This document shows positions 58,497 through 64,000 of a stretch of 64,000 nt of DNA, in pieces. Both the position numbers and the translations under genes were made by a program. The notes under the pieces were generated by a model, which was given only the letters and a program-made list of their open reading frames with translations, had not been told where the DNA came from and did no database searches. Source of the DNA: UBA7672 sp963784415 (lineage in GTDB: Bacteria > Pseudomonadota > Alphaproteobacteria > Caulobacterales > Hyphomonadaceae); contig CAWARK010000014.1 of the NCBI GenBank assembly GCA_963784415.1, forward strand, positions 62,001 through 126,000. Direction: 5' to 3'. Position 1 is the first letter of the stretch. Each line of letters opens with the position of its first letter.

Positions 58497-59848
58497 GCCG
58501 GTTTGGCTTCCGCCTCGTCGCGCTCCTTGATTTCCTGATCCCGCGCGAGGCCGCAGGCGATACCGAGCAGCATCGCGTAAAGCCATGTCACCGAAGGCAG
58601 ATTCAGCGAAGAGTCCGTCACACCATGCAGCAACAGCAGGCCGCTGGCGGCGAAGGCCATGCGCGTAAACGTGCGCGGCGCACGGCGCGAGGTCATCGTC
58701 GTCATGATCCTGAAGTGAGCCGCAGCCAGGAAGAGCAGCAACAGGGCGAGGCCGACAAAGCCCGTTTCGACAAGCCAGGACAGGAACACGTTGTGTGCGC
58801 CGCCGGGGGCGAGCATTACCTTGGCGTTGTCCAGCGTTTGCACGGTCGCGCCGGCAACGCCCAGCGAGCCGAGGCCGTGCCCGGTAGTGGGGCTCTGCAG
58901 CCATAGCGATGAATAGGCGTCGAAACGCTGCATGTTAGGCAGGGCGTCGGTCAGGCCTATGCCCGGCGTCACCGTTTCATCGTGCAGCCAGCCATCCGCC
59001 ACGCCCCAGACTGCAAGCGCGCAGGCCAGCACCGGCGCGGCAACCACCGCGATACGAGCGAGGCGGCCGCGATGCGGGCGCGTCATGATCGCGAGCGTAT
59101 CCCACCAGACATGTCCCAGCAGCACGCCCAGCGCCATGAGGATGCCGGGCAAGGACTGTGTCAGCAGGAGGCAGGCAAGCGCCACGCCGAGCAGGAGGAA
59201 CCCGCCCAGGGCGTCGCGCAGGAGGCGGTCCAGCAGGCGCAGGCCGAGCAGGGCGTCGGCATCAACCTGTTTCAGGACGTGCAGGACGCGGCCAAGACCG
59301 AGCATCGCCAGCAGGCCGAACACCACGGCGGCGTTGGCGGGCGTCTCGAAGGCGTCTGCGATGAGACGGTTGCCGGCGCCCGCGGAGGTGCTGGCGATGA
59401 ACATCCAGGCGCAGTAGGCGGTCGAGGTCCAGATGAGGGTGGTCCAGCCAGCCGCAAGCGCGGTGCGGCGGCCGGCAGCGAGATAGCCAATTGTCCACAT
59501 ACCGCCCGCTGCGAAGAGCACGGCCAGCGGTGCGCTGGCGCGGGTGAGGGGACCGGCGAGGCCCGATACCGCTGCAATGGCGACAATGGCGGCGCCGATC
59601 AGCATTCCGGGCGTCATGCCACGCGGCCCTGCGACGGCGAGTGAGGCGATGGCGATGGCTGTGATGCCGGCAGAAAGCGTGAGCGCGGCGATGGGTTGCA
59701 CGGCGCCGAAAGCGAGGTTGGCGAGGGCAAGCGCAATCGCTGCCGCGATTGCGGGAAGTACGTCGCGCAGGCGGGTGCGCGGCTGGTCGTAGGACGCACG
59801 CCGCCGCTTGTCCCAGCCCATGGCGGCCTGAGCGGGTATCTCGTTCAT
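58493..59848 (-). CDS. O-antigen ligase / polymerase-like membrane protein
   Basis: This is a 451-residue protein with about ten hydrophobic segments. The Wzy_C/ligase hallmark GHGLGSLGVAGATV...GGAHNVFLSWLVETGFVGLA is present in the large periplasmic loop. It probably polymerises or ligates the exopolysaccharide made by the neighbouring transferases. The stop codon includes the last IS base and the target TA. The start overlaps the next gene's stop by ATGA, indicating coupling. Confidence 0.85.
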   Translation of the reverse strand: MNEIPAQAAMGWDKRRRASYDQPRTRLRDVLPAIAAAIALALANLAFGAVQPIAALTLSAGITAIAIASLAVAGPRGMTPGMLIGAAIVAIAAVSGLAGPLTRASAPLAVLFAAGGMWTIGYLAAGRRTALAAGWTTLIWTSTAYCAWMFIASTSAGAGNRLIADAFETPANAAVVFGLLAMLGLGRVLHVLKQVDADALLGLRLLDRLLRDALGGFLLLGVALACLLLTQSLPGILMALGVLLGHVWWDTLAIMTRPHRGRLARIAVVAAPVLACALAVWGVADGWLHDETVTPGIGLTDALPNMQRFDAYSSLWLQSPTTGHGLGSLGVAGATVQTLDNAKVMLAPGGAHNVFLSWLVETGFVGLALLLLFLAAAHFRIMTTMTSRRAPRTFTRMAFAASGLLLLHGVTDSSLNLPSVTWLYAMLLGIACGLARDQEIKERDEAEAKPA

Positions 59849-60987
59849 GCTGTCCGTCCTGCGCGGGGGCGCTTTGTGGCTTCGATCAGGCGCGCAAGCT
59901 CGCCACGCTCGGCCACGAAGGTGGAGGCCGGAAGGGCAAGCAGGCGGGCGCGGCGGTCTGCGATGGGCGATTTGTTGGCGCTGAGTTGCGCGAACAGTTG
60001 CGGCAGAGTGGCTGCGAGGTCTTCAGGCAAGGTGAAGCCGACATTGCGTGCGTCGGCCCACGCCGCGGTCTGCGTGCCTTGCGGCGCGATGGACGGCACA
60101 CCGTAATAGCCGCCTTCATACAGACGATTGGGCAGCAGCCAGACCGAGTTGTGGCCAGCCTCCATGAAGTCGCCCGCCCACACGACGTCGAGCCCGGCGT
60201 AGACGGACGCAAGGTCTTCGGGCGAACGATAGCGGCCGTGGAAGCGGACGTTGGCGACGCCCTTGATCTGCTCATGGAAGTCGGGAATTTCCGTCAGCGC
60301 GGGAATGCCATGCAGGTCGATGGTGATGGCGGCTCCCAGTTTGCGCGCGGCGTCGAGCAGGAGGCCGAGGCTGCGCTTGCAGCGGAGCACGCCGACCCAA
60401 CCGACGCGCAGCGCGTTGGAAGCGGGGGCATCGGCGGCGGGACGAGGGCCGTAATCGGCGCCGGCTGCGAGGCGGTTTTCGATGATGGTTGCGGTATAGC
60501 GGCCGCGATGATGCTTTTCGAAATGATGGGTCAGGAAACCGGGCGATGACACGACCAGCTGTTGTGTGTGTTTCAGCAGCGCGCCTTCGAGGCGGCGGAA
60601 AGCAAAGCCGATCGGATCCTTGCGGGTGAGCAGGCGATGCACGTCGAGCGATTCATAGATCACCGGCGTTTTCAACTTTGCCTTGCGCCGCGCCAGCAGC
60701 GCGGTGGCCAGCATGTCGAGATTGCGGGCGTAGATCACATCGGCCGAAGCCAGCTTGTCGCGCTGGGCTGCGGCGAGCCGGGCGCCCCGGAAAACCGACG
60801 TGACCCGCTGGGCGTAAGCAGCGTCGAAAGTGCGGCCCAGATCGACATTGTCCCAGTCCACCGAATAGTCATCCCGGCGGTGCATGGTGAATCCGATGAC
60901 TTCAAGCCCATCGTCTCGGAATCCCTGCACGCGCCGGCGCACGGCGGCGTCGGCGGCGTCATGTCCAAAAAAGGCAATCCGCGTCAT
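59845..60987 (-). CDS. glycosyltransferase family 4-like
   Basis: This is a 380-residue GT-B enzyme. The N-terminal domain opens RIAFFGHDAADAAVRRRV, with VIYARNLDMLA and PVIYESLDVHRLL; the C-terminal domain has LRVGWVGVLRCKRSLGLLLD and PNRLYEGGYYGVPSIAP, the acidic EGGxxGVPxIA nucleotide-sugar site. It overlaps the ligase gene by 4 nt, so the two form one minus-strand EPS operon, divergent from the phosphatase/export genes. Confidence 0.88.
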   Translation of the reverse strand: MTRIAFFGHDAADAAVRRRVQGFRDDGLEVIGFTMHRRDDYSVDWDNVDLGRTFDAAYAQRVTSVFRGARLAAAQRDKLASADVIYARNLDMLATALLARRKAKLKTPVIYESLDVHRLLTRKDPIGFAFRRLEGALLKHTQQLVVSSPGFLTHHFEKHHRGRYTATIIENRLAAGADYGPRPAADAPASNALRVGWVGVLRCKRSLGLLLDAARKLGAAITIDLHGIPALTEIPDFHEQIKGVANVRFHGRYRSPEDLASVYAGLDVVWAGDFMEAGHNSVWLLPNRLYEGGYYGVPSIAPQGTQTAAWADARNVGFTLPEDLAATLPQLFAQLSANKSPIADRRARLLALPASTFVAERGELARLIEATKRPRAGRTA

Positions 60988-61051
60988 GGGAAGATGGCTG
61001 CAAACAACGCGCCCAACGGCTCAGTTATGCTGGCGCAACGGTGAAACTGTA

Positions 61052-61059
61052 TTAACCAT
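61052..61059. promoter_or_regulatory. TTAACCAT motif between divergent EPS operons
   Basis: TTAACCAT is the second CtrA/SciP-type motif described in Caulobacter. It lies between the glycosyltransferase gene (start 60987, minus) and the phosphatase gene (plus), a place where both EPS operons could be controlled. One 8-mer is weak evidence. Confidence 0.35.
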
Positions 61060-61167
61060 ACACGCCAGAAGTGAACGACGTTGGCCAAGTCGCCTGACAG
61101 GCGCAGTCGTCTGGCTCGCCTGTTGCGTAACTCCGTATCTCAATTCGCCCTACAGGGGTGACGTGCA

Positions 61168-62142
61168 TTGGAGCGAAGGTTGAAGGTTCCGCAGCTGCGG
61201 ATCAAGGAGCTGGTTTCCAGCGTTCGCCGGTATGCTGGCGACGCGCAGGCGAAGCTTGCCCCGCACGCGGCGAAGTTGTCCGAGCATGTGGCGCGGCTGC
61301 GTGACCGGGTAGATGCCCTGCTGGAGCGCCATATGCCGACCGCGGGGCGTCCGAAGGCGCCGCCTGCTGCGCTCGTGCCGACCACTCCCGCAGCGGTTCC
61401 GGACGGGCAGCGGGTCTATGCGATCGGCGATGTCCATGGCCGGGCGGACCTGCTGAAAATCCTGCTCACCAAGATCCAGGCAGACGCGCTCGGCGGCGAC
61501 TACAAGGGGCGGCCGAAACTCGTCTTCCTGGGCGATTATATCGATCGCGGATTCCAGTCCCGGGAAGTAATCGATATCCTGCTGGGCGACCTGATGTCTC
61601 CCTTTGATACATACTTCCTGAAAGGCAATCACGAAGCGGCCATGCTGCAGTTCCTGTCCGAGCCGGGCATGGGTCCGCGCTGGATCGAGCATGGCGGCGC
61701 CGAAACGCTGGTGTCGTATGGCGTGCGTCCGCCGCGTTCGCGCACAGCCACGGACGACTGGGCGATAGCCTCGCAGGAGCTGAAGCGCGCCTTGCCCCGC
61801 GAGCACCTGCAATTCCTGATGGGCCTGCAGGTCAGCCTTCGCATTGGCGATTACATGTTCGTACATGCCGGCGTGCGGCCGGGCGTCGAGCTCGATCAGC
61901 AGTCGGAGTACGACATGCTGTGGATTCGCGACGCGTTTCTTAACGATACACGCCCGCTTGGCGCCGTGGTGGTTCATGGCCACACGCCGGCCTCGCAACC
62001 GCATCGCGATTCACGCCGTGTCGGCCTCGATACCGGGGCCTATATCAGCGGGCAGCTGACTGCGGCCCGATTTGAGCATGAAGCAGTCGAATTTCTATCG
62101 ACGGGGGTCGTCGCCGCCAAGGCTGCGACTGTCAGAGGTTAA
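61168..62142 (+). CDS. calcineurin-like phosphoesterase of EPS locus
   Basis: This is a 324-residue protein. The metallophosphoesterase motifs are YAIGDVHGRADLL, LVFLGDYIDRG, LKGNHEAAML, FVHAGVRPG and VVHGHTPA, as in PPP-type Ser/Thr phosphatases (PrpA/ApaH-like). A basic helical N-terminus (about 80 residues) precedes it. Starts are non-ATG: TTG at 61168, or TTG at 61180 with GGAGCG 5 nt upstream. Its place beside export genes suggests a role in EPS regulation. Confidence 0.85.
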   Translation: MERRLKVPQLRIKELVSSVRRYAGDAQAKLAPHAAKLSEHVARLRDRVDALLERHMPTAGRPKAPPAALVPTTPAAVPDGQRVYAIGDVHGRADLLKILLTKIQADALGGDYKGRPKLVFLGDYIDRGFQSREVIDILLGDLMSPFDTYFLKGNHEAAMLQFLSEPGMGPRWIEHGGAETLVSYGVRPPRSRTATDDWAIASQELKRALPREHLQFLMGLQVSLRIGDYMFVHAGVRPGVELDQQSEYDMLWIRDAFLNDTRPLGAVVVHGHTPASQPHRDSRRVGLDTGAYISGQLTAARFEHEAVEFLSTGVVAAKAATVRG

Positions 62143-62154
62143 CAGGAGACACGT

Positions 62155-62736
62155 ATGAACCCGATCCGGGCGACGGTGCAGGCAGTCCTAGCTCTTGGCG
62201 CGCTCGTGCTTTCGGCGTGCGCGTCCGGCCCGGCCATGAGTGGCCCCGACGATGCGACGCCGGCTGCCGCTGGCATGAACAGCTATCGCCTCGGTTCGGG
62301 CGACGAGATCAAGGTCACCGTCTATGGCGAGCCGGATCTCTCCGGACCCTTCACCGTCGATGGCGAGGGCCAGATCACCATGTCGCTGATCGGCCAGGTC
62401 GAAGTCGGCAAGATGACGCTCGGCGAGGCCAGCAACGCGCTACAGACCAAGCTCAAGGACGGCTATCTCAAGGATCCGAAGGTCGCGATCGAGCTGGTCA
62501 AAGGCCGCCCCTATTACATCCTCGGCGAAGTGAACAAGCCGGGCGAGTATCCCTTCTCCTCGGGCCTTACCGTGATGAACGCCATCGCGAGCGCCGGTGA
62601 CTTCACCTATCGCGCCGACAAGGGCCGCATTCTCATCAAGAGCGTGGACAGCCCGAACGAGCGTGAGGTCGAGCTGACGCCATCGACGCAGGTTCGCCCC
62701 GGCGACACCATCCGCATCCGCGAACGCTTGTTCTAG
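62155..62736 (+). CDS. polysaccharide export outer-membrane lipoprotein, Wza-like
   Basis: This is a 193-residue lipoprotein (VLALGALVLSAC). The Poly_export domain is YRLGSGDEIKVTVYGEPDLS, with FTVDGEGQITMSLIGQVEVG and the SLBB-type segment YYILGEVNKPGEYPF. It is shorter than Wza and lacks the C-terminal amphipathic helix, like the short export proteins of alphaproteobacterial EPS systems. GGAG precedes the ATG 12 nt after the phosphatase gene. Confidence 0.92.
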   Translation: MNPIRATVQAVLALGALVLSACASGPAMSGPDDATPAAAGMNSYRLGSGDEIKVTVYGEPDLSGPFTVDGEGQITMSLIGQVEVGKMTLGEASNALQTKLKDGYLKDPKVAIELVKGRPYYILGEVNKPGEYPFSSGLTVMNAIASAGDFTYRADKGRILIKSVDSPNEREVELTPSTQVRPGDTIRIRERLF

Positions 62737-62755
62737 AAGGGCAGGCCGGCTGGCC

Positions 62756-63217
62756 ATGACACGGGCAAGGCACACGGCGACGGTACGGCAGATTTTCGCC
62801 ACAGGCGCCGTTGTGAGTCTGCTAACCATGTCTGGCGTGTTTGCGCCGATTGCGGCTGGGCAGGACGTAAATCTCGTTGCAAAGCTGAAGGCCGGAGTTG
62901 CCTGCGTCGAGCCGGATGCAGGCAACCAACTGCTGCGCAATGCCGACGCGAGCGCCGCCAGCCTGACCGACCTCCTGATGGCGCTCGACAGTATTTCGAT
63001 CGACGATACGGCTTGCGTGCCGATCAGGGATGCAGCGTCCAGTCTTGCCCTGGAACTCAGCGACGCCAACCCGGGGCTTGATCCCGCCGAGGCGACTGCC
63101 TCGGTCGAGCGGATGGAACAGGCGCTGGCCGAAGCGGACAAGCGGGCGGCGGCCATGCGTTTCGAAGTGGCTCCACCGCCACGGAACCTGACCCGTAGTC
63201 GGCCAGCGCCGTCATGA
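62756..63217 (+). CDS. secreted hypothetical protein of EPS locus
   Basis: This is a 153-residue protein with signal peptide ending FAPIAAGQ. The mature part is helical with two cysteines (AGVACVEP, DTACVPI) and ends in a Pro/Arg-rich tail (APPPRNLTRSRPAPS). It is 19 nt after the Wza-like gene, in the same operon. No family recognised; a periplasmic accessory to export is plausible. Confidence 0.7.
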   Translation: MTRARHTATVRQIFATGAVVSLLTMSGVFAPIAAGQDVNLVAKLKAGVACVEPDAGNQLLRNADASAASLTDLLMALDSISIDDTACVPIRDAASSLALELSDANPGLDPAEATASVERMEQALAEADKRAAAMRFEVAPPPRNLTRSRPAPS

Positions 63218-63341
63218 CTCTCATGGTGAATGCCCAGTTAAACGCCGCAATTTCAACCCTTGGGCGAGGCTGTCCCGCTTCCGGCCCTGATCTTGCTACC
63301 TGTCTCGCGAATTCGAAATGCCCCCCGAAAGGTGAACTCCC

Positions 63342-64000
63342 ATGAAAACCGGTCTCAAAGGTCTGATGCTGACCACCGCCCTTGTTGCGCTAACTGCGCT
63401 GCCGGCCTTCGCGCAGGACAACGAAAACCCCTTCCTGCGCGGCCGCTATGTCGCCGTCACGGATCGCGACCAGCCGGAATTCGACCCCGAGCCCATGCAC
63501 GTCAGCACGTTCGACGTGTTGGCCAGCATCGGGCTTTCGGCCGCCTACAACGACAACATCTTCGCTACGCCGAACAACGAAGTGAGCGACACGATCCTGC
63601 GCGCGCAGCCAGCCGTGGAAGCGCGTTCCAACTGGTCGGTGCATGAAATTTCGGGCGGTCTTTCGGTCGACCACAAGGAATACCTCGATAACGGCAGCGA
63701 ATCCGCGACCGACTACGACGGCTTCGCGAATGGCCGTCTCGATGTTTCGCGCAACTTCGTGATGAGCGTTGGCGGGAATGTCGGTCACCGCACGGAAGAG
63801 CGTTACGAAGCCGCTTCGTTCGGCGTCGCCGAGCGCGCTGCCTACGACTACACCGGCGCTTTCGTTCGCGGCCTTTACCGCATGGATCGTTTCCAGGTTG
63901 AAGGCACTGTCGGCGTCACCGACGACAGCTTCGACCAGGCTACGCAGGCGCTGATCCGCGACAATACCACGACCTACGTGAATGGACGCGCCTCCTACGC
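63342..64000 (+). CDS. BBP2-type outer-membrane beta-barrel protein, cut by right edge
   Basis: The frame starts at the ATG at 63342 (AAAGGTG upstream) and runs off the right edge after about 219 residues. A signal peptide (LTTALVALTALPAFAQ) is followed by RYVAVTDRDQPEFDPEPMHV and then ASIGLSAAYNDNIFATPNN, the YNDN motif of the BBP2 putative beta-barrel porin family. Alternating polar/hydrophobic strands follow. Such barrels accompany alphaproteobacterial EPS export genes and may form the outer-membrane pore. Confidence 0.88.
   Translation, partial: MKTGLKGLMLTTALVALTALPAFAQDNENPFLRGRYVAVTDRDQPEFDPEPMHVSTFDVLASIGLSAAYNDNIFATPNNEVSDTILRAQPAVEARSNWSVHEISGGLSVDHKEYLDNGSESATDYDGFANGRLDVSRNFVMSVGGNVGHRTEERYEAASFGVAERAAYDYTGAFVRGLYRMDRFQVEGTVGVTDDSFDQATQALIRDNTTTYVNGRASY

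Noticed and set aside
1..64000. CRISPR array, prophage or integrated plasmid
   Set aside because: No regularly spaced repeats, phage structural genes, integrase or conjugation genes were found; the only transposase is the IS at 57.7 kb.

Overview
The window is high-GC, densely packed chromosomal DNA from an alphaproteobacterium. The best guess is the Caulobacterales/Hyphomonadales side (Hyphomonadaceae-like). That placement is inferred from a ChpT-type phosphotransferase gene beside a che operon, a YdbH-YnbE-YdbL envelope operon, a BBP2-type outer-membrane barrel next to exopolysaccharide genes, CtrA-like TTAA motifs and clustered GANTC (CcrM-type) sites. No rRNA, CRISPR array or prophage is visible. 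One tRNA (Gln, anticodon TTG) and one intact-looking IS element are present.

Layout. 0-3 kb: a secreted hypothetical (cut by the left edge) and a redoxin/cytochrome c/copper monooxygenase fusion, divergent from a MarR regulator. 3-9 kb: an EF-G-like GTPase, an M28-like protein without recognisable zinc ligands, a DUF6265 lipoprotein and an M23 peptidase. 9-13 kb: ydbH-ynbE-ydbL, ending in a good terminator. 13-19 kb: chpT-cheA-cheW-cheY-cheB-cheR, with overlapping or nearly abutting che genes. 19-25 kb: PI-PLC, a repeat-flanked gene cassette (A), class I fbp, a HEPN-like gene, a DoxX-like gene and sthA. 25-37 kb: housekeeping genes (acyl-CoA synthetase, zntB-like, tlyA, aroC, SDR, pdxH, cyclase) mixed with small secreted or membrane proteins. 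36.7-37.5 kb: a second cassette (B) with the same flanks as cassette A. 37.5-43 kb: dispersed palindromes, a 27-residue Lys/Ala peptide, Sua5/TsaC inside a GANTC-rich island, and three YceI modules, one of them in a frameshifted cytochrome b561-YceI fusion. 42.8-44.8 kb: a secreted serine protease followed by a stand-alone copy of its N-terminal domain. 44.8-51.6 kb: MBL hydrolase, lepB, histidine phosphatase, GNAT, xseB, ispA, dxs and tRNA-Gln. 51.7-54.8 kb: small conserved genes, an AI-2E family permease, a DUF6491 lipoprotein and a PRC-barrel protein. 55-64 kb: an exopolysaccharide locus (three glycosyltransferases, an O-antigen-ligase-like protein, a calcineurin-like phosphatase, a Wza-like lipoprotein and a BBP2 barrel), interrupted by an IS5/IS427-type element.

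The least expected observations are these. (1) Two 0.8-kb cassettes, at 20650-21500 and 36684-37465, share conserved 5' flanks (about 154 bp) and 3' flanks (about 180 bp) but carry strongly diverged genes. Each gene starts 7 nt after a TATAAT-like box, as a leaderless gene would. (2) Convergent genes repeatedly share their stop codons in a CTAG tetranucleotide, and the IS element sits in exactly such a CTAG, leaving both neighbouring proteins unchanged. (3) The secreted protease has its N-terminal domain duplicated next door. (4) GANTC sites are dense across 38.0-39.3 kb. All similarity statements are hand alignments or motif recognition; no database search was possible.
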